Shown one piece after another: positions 17,844 to 25,642 of a stretch of DNA of 64,000 nucleotides. How positions within the stretch are numbered: the first letter of the stretch is position 1; every line of letters begins with the position of its first letter. Origin of the DNA: DASVWZ01 sp963708575 (GTDB lineage: Bacteria; Acidobacteriota; Terriglobia; Terriglobales; Acidobacteriaceae); contig CAVPTB010000003.1 in assembly GCA_963708575.1 (NCBI GenBank), positions 434,001 through 498,000 on the forward strand. The letters are read 5' to 3'. The translations under genes and the position numbers were made by a program. Under the pieces are notes generated by a model. The model saw only the letters and a list, made by a program, of their open reading frames with translations, ran no database searches and had not been told where the DNA came from.

Positions 17844-18122
17844 ATGGCGCACACTATACGTGACAGGGAAAAGCTGATTTTGCGAGTGCGAAGGATTCGC
17901 GGCCAGGTTGAGGCCGTGGAGCGGGCCATTTCCGCCGAGCAGGATTGCTCCGACGTCATTCAACTCATCACGGCGGCGCGTGGCGCGATGAACGGCTTGA
18001 TGGCGGAGTTGGTCGAGGATCACGTCCGCTTCCACGTCCTCGATCCTGGAAAGAAACCCACGTCGGAGCAGGCGCTCGCGGCGGACGAACTCATCGACAT
18101 TATTCGCTCTTATTTGAAATGA
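17844..18122 (+). CDS. CsoR/RcnR/FrmR-family metal-responsive repressor (RcnR-like)
   Basis: A 92-residue all-helical DUF156 repressor. The nickel/cobalt ligand set of RcnR is complete: N-terminus/His3, Cys35, His60 and His64 (MAHT, DC35S, EDHVRFH). FrmR of enterobacteria has Glu at 64, which argues for metal rather than formaldehyde sensing. The DNA-contacting helix RVRRIRGQVEAVERAI is typical. In the apo state such repressors bind the G/C-tract operator seen just upstream; metal binding releases them. No rcnA, frmA or nickel transporter follows; the nearest candidate target is the divergent porin. Effector identity is inferred from ligands only. Confidence 0.92.
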   Translation: MAHTIRDREKLILRVRRIRGQVEAVERAISAEQDCSDVIQLITAARGAMNGLMAELVEDHVRFHVLDPGKKPTSEQALAADELIDIIRSYLK

Positions 18123-18445
18123 GATTGTTTCTCGACGACGGCGGCGCCAAAAGAAAATGAGGACAGTCCGGAGCCCCCCGAGACTGTCCCTTGAACCCTC
18201 CCGGTTAGAAGGGCGTGTACTGACCAGAGAGTAGCCGCGCGATATTTCAGCAAGATTGCGAATGTATGAATTTCCTGTGAATCGGGCAATTTAGCGATAC
18301 TCCGCGATACCCGGAACCCGTTTCTTAGGATTTCCCCCCGCAATGTTCCTCAATGTTTACCCGTCACAGGCTCCGGTGATGATGCCCGCTGCGGGCCGCT
18401 GACGCGCTGCTAGTATGGTGAAAAGTCTTGTTTTGAGGAGACCCC
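18123..18445. other. Intergenic region between metal sensor and hemL
   Basis: No convincing gene lies in these 323 bases. A hairpin with GGACAGTC (18161-18168) and GACTGTCC (18182-18189) arms follows the sensor gene and may act as a weak terminator. GAGGAG at about 18435-18440 is the ribosome-binding site of hemL. I see no RNA gene or riboswitch. Confidence 0.6.
18161..18189 (+). terminator. Putative terminator hairpin after the metal-sensor gene
   Basis: GGACAGTC and GACTGTCC form an 8-bp stem that can extend with CGG/CCG around an AGCCC loop and a bulge. It starts 38 bases after the stop codon. It lacks a downstream U-tract, so it is a weak terminator or an RNA-stabilising hairpin. Confidence 0.45.
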
Positions 18446-19747
18446 ATGACCCGCAAAACGGCCATCTCGCGCAAGCTGCAAAAACGCGCCGAGCAGATGA
18501 TCCCCGGCGGGGTGAACTCACCCGTGCGCGCCTTTCGCTCCGTCGGAGGCGAAGCTCCGTTTATCACGCGGGGCGAAGGATCCCATATTTTCGACGCTGA
18601 CGGCAACGAATACATCGACTACATCGGGTCTTGGGGGCCACTCATTCTCGGTCATGCCGCTCCGTCCGTCGTCGAGGCGATCATTGCGGCAACAAAGAAC
18701 GGAACCAGTTTCGGGGCATCGACCCCATCGGAAGCCGACCTGGCCGAACTCGTGCTCTCCGCTTTTCCTCATATTCAAAAGGTGCGTTTTGTCAGTTCCG
18801 GAACCGAAGCCACCATGTCGGCAATCCGCTTGGCTCGCGCCTATACCAAGCGGAAATACATCGTGAAGTTTGAGGGCTGCTATCACGGCCATGCCGACGC
18901 CCTCTTGGTAAAAGCGGGATCGGGCATCGCCACGCTGGGTATTCCGGGTTCGGCGGGTGTTCCCGAAGAGTTCACCCAGTTCACGCTGGCCCTTCCCTAC
19001 AACGATACTGACGCGCTTGACCGAGTATTCAAGAAGTTCAAACATCAGATCGCATGTGTGATTGTTGAACCCGTCGTAGGAAATATGGGTTGCGTGCCCC
19101 CAGCTCGCGGATATCTGGAAGGCTTGCGAGCCATCACCCAGCGAGAAAAAACAGTTCTGATCTTTGACGAAGTGATGACCGGCTTCCGGCTGGCCTTCGG
19201 TGGTGCTCAGGAAGTCTACGCGGTCACCCCGGATCTGACCACGATGGGAAAGATCATTGGCGGCGGCCTTCCGGTTGGAGCCTACGGAGGCCCATCGGAA
19301 ATTATGGATCTGGTTGCACCGTTGGGCCCGATGTACCAGGCTGGAACCTTGTCAGGAAACCCTTTGGCGATGGCTGCCGGAATCGCGACGCTGCAACATC
19401 TGAAAGCAAATAAGAAGGAAATTTATCCACGTCTTGAGACCCTCGCCAACGAACTGGCGACTAGAGTCGCAGCTGCCGCAAAAGACGCCGGCATTCCCTT
19501 GTCATTTAACCGCGTGGGCTCGATGTTTACCTGGTTCTTTACTCCGGGTCCGGTAACCGACTGGGATTCGGCAGCTAAAGCCGACACTGCAGCCTTCGGA
19601 TCGTTCTTCCGCAGCATGCTGGAGAATGGTGTTTACTTGCCGCCTTCGCAGTTCGAAGCTGCATTTCTCGGAGCCGCCCACACCGGGGAAGATATTCAAC
19701 GGACGATTGGGGCAGCGAAGCAAGCCTTCGCTTTGACGCATGCCTAA
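18446..19747 (+). CDS. hemL: Glutamate-1-semialdehyde 2,1-aminomutase
   Basis: A 433-residue class III PLP enzyme that converts glutamate-1-semialdehyde to 5-aminolevulinate in C5-pathway tetrapyrrole synthesis. Family marks are PGGVNSPVRAFRSVGG, IDYIGSWGPLILGH, FEGCYHGHAD, the FDEVMTGFR segment and the PLP lysine at residue 269 in TTMGKIIGGGLPVGAYGG. Length is normal. GAGGAG lies 6 bases before the ATG. No other haem gene is adjacent. Confidence 0.98.
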   Translation: MTRKTAISRKLQKRAEQMIPGGVNSPVRAFRSVGGEAPFITRGEGSHIFDADGNEYIDYIGSWGPLILGHAAPSVVEAIIAATKNGTSFGASTPSEADLAELVLSAFPHIQKVRFVSSGTEATMSAIRLARAYTKRKYIVKFEGCYHGHADALLVKAGSGIATLGIPGSAGVPEEFTQFTLALPYNDTDALDRVFKKFKHQIACVIVEPVVGNMGCVPPARGYLEGLRAITQREKTVLIFDEVMTGFRLAFGGAQEVYAVTPDLTTMGKIIGGGLPVGAYGGPSEIMDLVAPLGPMYQAGTLSGNPLAMAAGIATLQHLKANKKEIYPRLETLANELATRVAAAAKDAGIPLSFNRVGSMFTWFFTPGPVTDWDSAAKADTAAFGSFFRSMLENGVYLPPSQFEAAFLGAAHTGEDIQRTIGAAKQAFALTHA

Positions 19748-19798
19748 GATCTGCCGCCTTAGTTCTGTCGACCTTTTTAGAATATTTTCCGGCTTCTC

Positions 19799-20572
19799 TT
19801 AGCGTTCTTTGCGGTCAACGTTGTGGAATTCTTCATTCCTCACCGACATCGGCGACGCGTCCGTTTCTCGCTTCATCATCTCCGGAATCGTGACGAACTC
19901 GTAATCCTCGGCTCTATATCTCGCGATCAACCGATCCGTAGCTATCACCGTTTGCGAACGGTCCGCGCCCATCTGAAGATGTCCGCCATCGTGCAGCAAG
20001 ACAACGTTTCCACCACAAATTTGATTCCGCACCTTTCCTTCCACGTACTCAGCGGGCTTGGCATTCCAATCCCATCCAGTCACATTCCACATGACCGGGC
20101 TCAATTTCAAAGACCTTGCGATGCGGAGCGTCGCAGGTCTGCGTCCGCCGAAGGGCGGGCGAAATAATTGGGAATGCTCCCCTACGGCGTCAGACAACGC
20201 ACTTTCGCAATCGTGCAGTTCTTTCTGGGTTTTCGATTCTGACGTAAAAATGAGGTTGGGGTGGCTGAACGTATGATTGCCGATGACATGGCCAGACTTG
20301 GCAACCGCGCGGACAATGTCAGGCCGTTGCGCCGCGAAACGGCCGATCATGAAAAAGGTGGCGCGAACATCGTGTTTGGCAAGAACGTCCAGCAGTCGCA
20401 AGGTATGTGGATCGTTCGGCCCGTCGTCGTAGGTGAGCGCGATCTCCTTGATTCCCCGCCGCCGGCCTGTGAACGTATGCCCGTACCACTGGCCAGTCGG
20501 AGCCATGGACTGGTAGCCAGCGGAGACCAAGACTCCCGCACTCATTGCTCCAGATAAAGCGCTCCAAAACAT
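19799..20572 (-). CDS. Polysaccharide deacetylase (CE4/NodB-like)
   Basis: A 257-residue protein with a short hydrophobic N-terminus and a NodB-homology domain. Metal-binding and catalytic motifs are intact: TYDDGP (Asp49, Asp50), HTFSHPNL (His100, His104), RPPFGGRRP (from Arg138) and LLHDGG (His194). CE4 enzymes remove N- or O-acetyl groups from peptidoglycan, chitin-like or exopolysaccharide substrates in the envelope; the substrate is not evident. It is divergent from the deoxynucleoside kinase gene. Confidence 0.92.
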   Translation of the reverse strand: MFWSALSGAMSAGVLVSAGYQSMAPTGQWYGHTFTGRRRGIKEIALTYDDGPNDPHTLRLLDVLAKHDVRATFFMIGRFAAQRPDIVRAVAKSGHVIGNHTFSHPNLIFTSESKTQKELHDCESALSDAVGEHSQLFRPPFGGRRPATLRIARSLKLSPVMWNVTGWDWNAKPAEYVEGKVRNQICGGNVVLLHDGGHLQMGADRSQTVIATDRLIARYRAEDYEFVTIPEMMKRETDASPMSVRNEEFHNVDRKER

Positions 20573-20716
20573 ACTGAGATTCTATTCGAAGCTGCTTCAC
20601 CAGCGGCGAAACAGACCGCAGCCACTCATCTGCCCATAGGGTTAACTCATCCCGCAATTGCGTGCTGCCGCTCAATAGCGATATCCTGCCAATCGAACCA
20701 CCGTTGCTGCTAGCCC

Positions 20717-21382
20717 ATGGCCAATCTTTTCGAGTTACCCCGTTACATCGCGGTCGAAGGTCCAATACGCGTTGGAAAAAGTACGCTGGCGCAGATCCTG
20801 GCTGAACGTCTGAATGCTCAGCGCGTGATGGAAACGGAGGACAATCCATTTCTTGGTGCCTTTTATGATGGCGATCGCGGCGCGGCCTTTCAGACCCAGT
20901 TCGCTTTCTTGATCCGTCGTTTCGAGCAACTCCACTCCCTCGACCTCGGCCCCCAGTCCCAAAAAACTGTGGTCACGGATTTCATTTTCGAGAAAGACAA
21001 ACTATTCGCGTGCCTGAACCTGAGCGACCAGGAACTGGAGACTTACAATCGCTATTACAATTTCTTTCGTGAACAGCTGCCCACACCGGACCTGGTGATC
21101 TACCTTCAGGCTTCCCCGGAAGTGCTGAAGAAACGCTTAAAAAAGAAGAATGCCGCGGGAGAGCACGCGATCAACGAAGACTACCTGCAAGAGGTAGTGA
21201 AGGCTTACGAACACTTCTTCTTTCACTACACTTCCTCAGACCTGCTGATTGTGAATACCTCGGAAATCGATTTCGTGGAGCGAAACGAAGACCTCCAGGA
21301 ATTGCTCCGAAAAGTATCCGCACCCATCAAGGGGACACAGTACTTCTTGCCCTTAGGGAACCAGGAAGCCGCCAGCGCCTGA
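20717..21382 (+). CDS. Deoxynucleoside kinase (dAK/dGK-like)
   Basis: A 221-residue P-loop nucleoside kinase. It shows EGPIRVGKSTLA (Walker A, about residues 14-25), the substrate-side segment METEDNPFL, TDFIFEKDKLFA, and the lid RLKKKNA with downstream YLQEVVKAYEHFF. These match the deoxyadenosine/deoxyguanosine kinase family, which salvages deoxynucleosides. In the usual P-loop GxxGxGKS an Ile/Arg pair (GPIRVGKS) fills the variable positions, which is normal for this group. It precedes panB by 206 bases, so co-transcription is possible but not shown. Confidence 0.9.
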   Translation: MANLFELPRYIAVEGPIRVGKSTLAQILAERLNAQRVMETEDNPFLGAFYDGDRGAAFQTQFAFLIRRFEQLHSLDLGPQSQKTVVTDFIFEKDKLFACLNLSDQELETYNRYYNFFREQLPTPDLVIYLQASPEVLKKRLKKKNAAGEHAINEDYLQEVVKAYEHFFFHYTSSDLLIVNTSEIDFVERNEDLQELLRKVSAPIKGTQYFLPLGNQEAASA

Positions 21383-21588
21383 AATGCAGGTAAGCTGCAA
21401 AACATGCCCGGGGGGTCAGCTGCAACCAATTGATAGTAAAGCACTAAACATCTGCTATATTCGTAATCATTGTTGTACGGTTTCATGCTGGCAACTTCCG
21501 AACTCCAGCGACTACAATGCTCAAAGCATCATCCTAAAGATGTGGATCAGGCTCTATCCGGCAAAGCCGGAGGGGCACTGGAGGAAAT

Positions 21589-22479
21589 GTGAGTCTCACA
21601 CCGATCGGCGAACCTCGCCACAAGATCACCGTCGCCACTCTTCGCGAAAAGAAATTTCACCACGAACCAATTACATGCCTAACGGCGTACGACTATGCCA
21701 GCGCGCGACTGGTTGATGACGCCGCCATGGACATTATCCTGGTAGGCGATTCACTGGCCATGACCATGCTGGGCTATGAAAATACCTTGTCGGTCACTGT
21801 GGATGAAATGCTGCACCACACGCGGGCGGTCCGCCGTGGAGTGAAGCATGCCTTTCTGATCGCGGACATGCCCTACGGCTCTTATCACCTCGGGCCAGAA
21901 GAAACCGTCCGCAACGCTGCCCGCTTCGTGAAGGAAGCTGGCGCGGAAGCGGTAAAAATGGAAGGCGGCGAGAAACGAGCCGACCTGATCCGCCGGGTCA
22001 TCGATGCGGAGATCCCGGTTGCGGGCCACATCGGCCTCACGCCGCAATCGGTCAACGTCATGGGCGGCTACAAGGTGCAGGGCAAATCGCTGGGCGCCAT
22101 TGAGCAACTGATGCGCGATGCCACCGCGCTGGATCGCGCAGGCGTGGCCTGCATTTATCTGGAAGGAATTCCGCGAGAAGTCGCGGCCATGATCACTGCG
22201 GAGGTGGACACGCCAACCATTGGCATCGGAGCCGGAGCCGACTGCGACGGGCAGGTGCTCGTATTCCACGACATTCTGAATCTCACGTTCGCCCAGCCGG
22301 CAAAATTCGTACGTCGTTATGGAGACGCCGCTGCAACCATCACCAACGCGCTGCAGGCGTTCCGCGCGGACGTGATCTCTCATCAGTATCCTTCGGAGAG
22401 TGAGTCGTACCACCTGCCGAAGGACACGCAATCGACACTCGAAACCTTGTTGGCCCGGAAGCATGCGTTGCGCAAATAA
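21589..22479 (+). CDS. panB: 3-methyl-2-oxobutanoate hydroxymethyltransferase
   Basis: A 296-residue PanB that makes ketopantoate from alpha-ketoisovalerate and methylene-tetrahydrofolate. Conserved parts: TAYDYASARLVDDAAMDIILVGDSLAMTMLG split across the N-terminal TIM strands, ADMPYGSYH, VKMEGG, GHIGLTPQSV and IPTIGIGAG-like TPTIGIGAGADCDGQVLV. It starts at GTG 21589 with GAGGAA just upstream; the ATG two bases earlier leads straight into a stop. Its 3' end overlaps the following lipoprotein gene by 17 bases. Confidence 0.97.
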   Translation: MSLTPIGEPRHKITVATLREKKFHHEPITCLTAYDYASARLVDDAAMDIILVGDSLAMTMLGYENTLSVTVDEMLHHTRAVRRGVKHAFLIADMPYGSYHLGPEETVRNAARFVKEAGAEAVKMEGGEKRADLIRRVIDAEIPVAGHIGLTPQSVNVMGGYKVQGKSLGAIEQLMRDATALDRAGVACIYLEGIPREVAAMITAEVDTPTIGIGAGADCDGQVLVFHDILNLTFAQPAKFVRRYGDAAATITNALQAFRADVISHQYPSESESYHLPKDTQSTLETLLARKHALRK

Positions 22480-22933
22480 GCGATTCTCCCAATTGCTGCC
22501 TCGGTTCGCGGCGCTCATAGCGGCAGCTTCTCTCACAAGCTGCTCTGCTCCGCCCAGACCGCCTGGTCCCGCGGCTCAGCAGGCGAGCGCCGCGGCCCGG
22601 CTAGGACAAATACCCGCAGCGGATGCGGCCAGGTACGACAAGCCTTCAGAGGTCAAAGCGTGGAAAAATCCCTATCTCATCATTCGTCCGGAGAACGTCG
22701 GTTTGGTAGACCGGCGAAACAACGAGATTCGGATCCTGAAACCAGAAGAAGTCTCTGAGGCTCTGGCCGAACTGGCTCCGGCAGCGTGGCCGTATGGTCG
22801 CGTGGTCGCAATCCAGGAAAACGCCGCACAGGCCTCGCCGGCCGACGCGGTACAAATTCGTGCGAACCGTGGTGTGGTTGCCGGAGCACTTGAGAGCATG
22901 CAGGTAGCAATCGAATGGATACCATCGAACTGA
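22463..22933 (+). CDS. Small lipoprotein between panB and panC
   Basis: A 156-residue protein whose N-terminus has a signal and lipobox (AAASLTSCSAPP, modified Cys near residue 27). It is followed by a Pro/Ala-rich linker and a short globular domain with NPYLIIRPENVGLVDRRNNEIRI and a C-terminal VAIEWIPSN. I do not recognise the domain. The ATG at 22463 lies inside the end of panB (17-base overlap) and the gene ends 8 bases before the preferred panC start. This indicates one transcript, but a link to pantothenate is not obvious. Confidence 0.75.
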   Translation: MRCANKRFSQLLPRFAALIAAASLTSCSAPPRPPGPAAQQASAAARLGQIPAADAARYDKPSEVKAWKNPYLIIRPENVGLVDRRNNEIRILKPEEVSEALAELAPAAWPYGRVVAIQENAAQASPADAVQIRANRGVVAGALESMQVAIEWIPSN

Positions 22934-22941
22934 AGCTGGCC

Positions 22942-23790
22942 ATGAAAATCTGCCGAACCATTGAGGAGATACGCACGAGTCTGGTCGATGCGAGACGCCG
23001 TGAGCAGCGCATCGCGCTGGTACCGACTATGGGCGCGCTGCACGATGGACATCTCTCTCTGGTTCGTGCCGCCAAAGCGCAGGCCGATGCTGTGGTCGTT
23101 TCGATCTTCGTCAATCCCGCCCAGTTCGGCCCCAATGAAGATTTCACCAAATATCCTCGAACCTTTGAGCACGATTGCGAACTGTTGGCGAAGGAGGGTG
23201 CGGATTTCATCTTCGCGCCTTCGCCCGAGGAAATGTATCCGGCCGGAGCCGTCACTTACGTCGAAGTCAAAGGGATCAGCGAAAAGCTCGATGGCCGCTC
23301 ACGTCCTGGCCATTTTCGCGGCGTCACCACGGTGGTTTCGAAGCTATTTCATATCATCGAACCGGACCTGGCATTTTTCGGCCAAAAAGATGCTGCTCAG
23401 GTTGCCGTCATCCGTCGCATGGGTCGCGATCTCAATTTCCCGGTCGAGATCGCCGTTTTCCCCATCATTCGCGAGCCGGATGGCCTAGCCATGAGTTCGC
23501 GCAACGTATACCTAAGCCCACAAGAGCGCCAGCAGGCACTGGTGCTATCGCGTACTCTTTCCGCGATGTCGCAAGCCTTTCGCGCGGGCGAACGGCGAGC
23601 CTCTCAGCTCATCGATGCCGGTAGGCACGTTCTTTCCGCGGAGCCAAGTGTTCGTTTGGACTATTTGGAGGTTGTCGATCCCGATTCGCTCGACCCGGTA
23701 ACAACGATCAACGAGACTGCGTTAGTTGCCGTAGCCGCTCACGTTGGATCGACTCGCCTTATCGACAACGTCGTACTCAGCGCCGTCTAG
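22942..23790 (+). CDS. panC: Pantothenate synthetase
   Basis: A 282-residue PanC that joins pantoate and beta-alanine using ATP. Signature segments are LVPTMGALHDGHLSLV, VSIFVNPAQFGPNEDF, the RPGHFRGVTTVVSKLF loop and FGQKDAAQ, then MSSRNVYLSPQER. ATG 22942 (MKICRTIEEIR) matches family starts better than the upstream in-frame ATG 22915. It completes the panB-lipoprotein-panC unit. Its 3' end overlaps the convergent glycosylase gene by 14 bases. Confidence 0.97.
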   Translation: MKICRTIEEIRTSLVDARRREQRIALVPTMGALHDGHLSLVRAAKAQADAVVVSIFVNPAQFGPNEDFTKYPRTFEHDCELLAKEGADFIFAPSPEEMYPAGAVTYVEVKGISEKLDGRSRPGHFRGVTTVVSKLFHIIEPDLAFFGQKDAAQVAVIRRMGRDLNFPVEIAVFPIIREPDGLAMSSRNVYLSPQERQQALVLSRTLSAMSQAFRAGERRASQLIDAGRHVLSAEPSVRLDYLEVVDPDSLDPVTTINETALVAVAAHVGSTRLIDNVVLSAV

Positions 23791-24472
23791 CGCGAACAGC
23801 TTTCCCACCGGTCGTCACTGTTTGTGCGGTCCTGAGTCGCGCCGGGCCGGAGACGAAGGGGTTCCCGGCTATCACGTAGCGCAGCCGTAACTCGGCGGCT
23901 TTGGTAATCCCGATTCGCTGGGTGACGAGGACTTCACTTACGCGATAACCGTCGTCCACAATGATCAAGTCAGATTTCGGACTGGAAAGATCCTTGCCGT
24001 TATCACGAACTCGCGTGATGTCGAAAGCTTCTGCCAGTCGGCCTGGACCGCTAGTGAGATTCCGCAGCGACCGAGGACCATCCAGCGCAAGGCCACGCGC
24101 CACCGCCATTTCCTCAATACCAGAAATCGGCTCAGCTGCACGAAACAAAATCCCACCAGCGGTTCCATCCGGAAGACAAGACACATTCAGGCAATAGTGA
24201 TTGCCATAAATAAAATACACATAAGCGATGCCGGGAGGTCCGAACAGAACAGCGTTGCGCGCCGTGCGTCCAGCGGCGGAGTGCGCGGCAAGATCGTCGG
24301 CGCCTAGATATGCCTCGACTTCCACAATGCGCGCGGCCAGCAGCTTACGTTCAGCCTTGCGCACCAGGACCTTTCCCAGCAACGCGCGGCTGGCCTTCCG
24401 CGGATCGCGGTTATAAAAGCTGCGAGGCAAAGGCGCGAGAGAACGCAGGGACACTTTGGGGGTGGCTGCCAT
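23777..24472 (-). CDS. 3-methyladenine DNA glycosylase (AAG/MPG family)
   Basis: A 231-residue base-excision repair enzyme of the AAG fold, removing alkylated purines. Conserved features: ARIVEVEAYLGADDLAAHS (catalytic Glu in EVEAY), RNAVLFGPPGIAYVYFIYGNHYCLNV, and LTSGPGRLAEAF. Length is normal for the bacterial family. It runs toward panC and the two coding regions overlap by 14 bases at their 3' ends. Adenosine deaminase lies upstream on the same strand with a 33-base gap, so they may be co-transcribed. Confidence 0.95.
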   Translation of the reverse strand: MAATPKVSLRSLAPLPRSFYNRDPRKASRALLGKVLVRKAERKLLAARIVEVEAYLGADDLAAHSAAGRTARNAVLFGPPGIAYVYFIYGNHYCLNVSCLPDGTAGGILFRAAEPISGIEEMAVARGLALDGPRSLRNLTSGPGRLAEAFDITRVRDNGKDLSSPKSDLIIVDDGYRVSEVLVTQRIGITKAAELRLRYVIAGNPFVSGPARLRTAQTVTTGGKAVRARRR

Positions 24473-24505
24473 GCACTGTCGATTGTAAGGGAGAGTCGCG
24501 AGTCC

Positions 24506-25525
24506 TTATCGGCGCGCGCCCATCGAATCGAACAAATTCAGGAACTCTAACTTCTTTTCCGCGGGCAGGAAGGATGCTTCAAAAGAATTGCGGGCCAACT
24601 CGCGCAAATGCTCATCGGTGAAGCCGAAATGGTTTTGCGCGAGTTGATATTCGCGGTTCAGTGAGGTGGCGAATATCGCAGGATCGTCAGTATTCAGGGT
24701 GATCATCACACCATGATCGAAGTAATCGCGCACCGGGTGCTCAGACAACGCCTTGCAACAACCCGTGCGCAGATTGCTGGTAATACAAATCTCAATCGGA
24801 ACCTGACGAGTAGAGAGCTCTTCGATCAACTCTGGATCCTGTGCCGCGGTAAGCCCATGACCAATACGCTCGGCCCGAAGATTGAGCGCACCCCAGATCG
24901 ACTCGGGACCGGCCGTCTCGCCGGCATGGGCCGTTAGGCGAAGTCCGTGGTCCGCGGCGAACGCATAAACATCCCGGAATTCTTCCGGAGGACCCTTCTG
25001 TTCGTCGCCGCCGATGCCGAACCCTACGACGCTTGGCCCACTATGTTTCACGGCTATTTCCGCCACGGCCTGGGCTTTTTCTGCTCCGAATTGCCGCACA
25101 GCGTCGAAGATCCATAGCAAGGACACACCAAAATCGCGCTCACCGCGTATGCGCCCCCGCTCCATTCCAGTAAAGAGAGAATCGAAATCCTGTTTGCGCC
25201 ACAGGTTCACGCCAACCGATACTGTCGCCTCAGCGTGCAGAATGTTCTCGGCTTTCAACTTCTCCAGCAAGCGATAGGTGATCAACTCGTAATCTTCAGC
25301 TGTTTGCAAATCTTCGGTGATGTTTTTGAACGCCAGCAGGAAGCCGGCGAAATCCTGGTACTGATACAACCCCTCGACTTCAGCAAGAGTGCCGGCTTTG
25401 CCATGTGCCTGGCGGAGTTCGAGCAGCGAGGGGGGATCGATGGAGCCTTCAAGATGCAAGTGAAGTTCAGCTTTGGGCAGAGTTCGAATGAAGCTGCTCG
25501 GCGGTAGCTCGAGCTGGGTGTTCAT
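24506..25525 (-). CDS. add: Adenosine deaminase family protein
   Basis: A 339-residue TIM-barrel amidohydrolase. Zinc ligands and catalytic residues are visible: HLHLEGS (His22, His24), HAGE (His200, Glu203), and TLNTDDP (Asp280, Asp281). Such enzymes hydrolyse adenosine or related 6-aminopurine compounds to the inosine form. The usual CPTSN segment is ICITSN here. Aminofutalosine and other purine deaminases share these motifs, so exact substrate is not certain. It sits upstream of the glycosylase on the same strand. Confidence 0.88.
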   Translation of the reverse strand: MNTQLELPPSSFIRTLPKAELHLHLEGSIDPPSLLELRQAHGKAGTLAEVEGLYQYQDFAGFLLAFKNITEDLQTAEDYELITYRLLEKLKAENILHAEATVSVGVNLWRKQDFDSLFTGMERGRIRGERDFGVSLLWIFDAVRQFGAEKAQAVAEIAVKHSGPSVVGFGIGGDEQKGPPEEFRDVYAFAADHGLRLTAHAGETAGPESIWGALNLRAERIGHGLTAAQDPELIEELSTRQVPIEICITSNLRTGCCKALSEHPVRDYFDHGVMITLNTDDPAIFATSLNREYQLAQNHFGFTDEHLRELARNSFEASFLPAEKKLEFLNLFDSMGARR

Positions 25526-25642
25526 AATGCGATTGTAGAAGTTTGGCGAAGGATTAGCGAGAGTTTCGGGGACCAGTCTGGCGGTGCGTCCGACTGCTCG
25601 GCCTAACGCGCTCAGGCAGAGTGTTTGACTGACGACTGACGG

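Noticed and set aside
21751..22536. A 261-residue frame antisense to panB
   Set aside because: panB has full family motifs. The antisense product is a low-confidence mirror frame.
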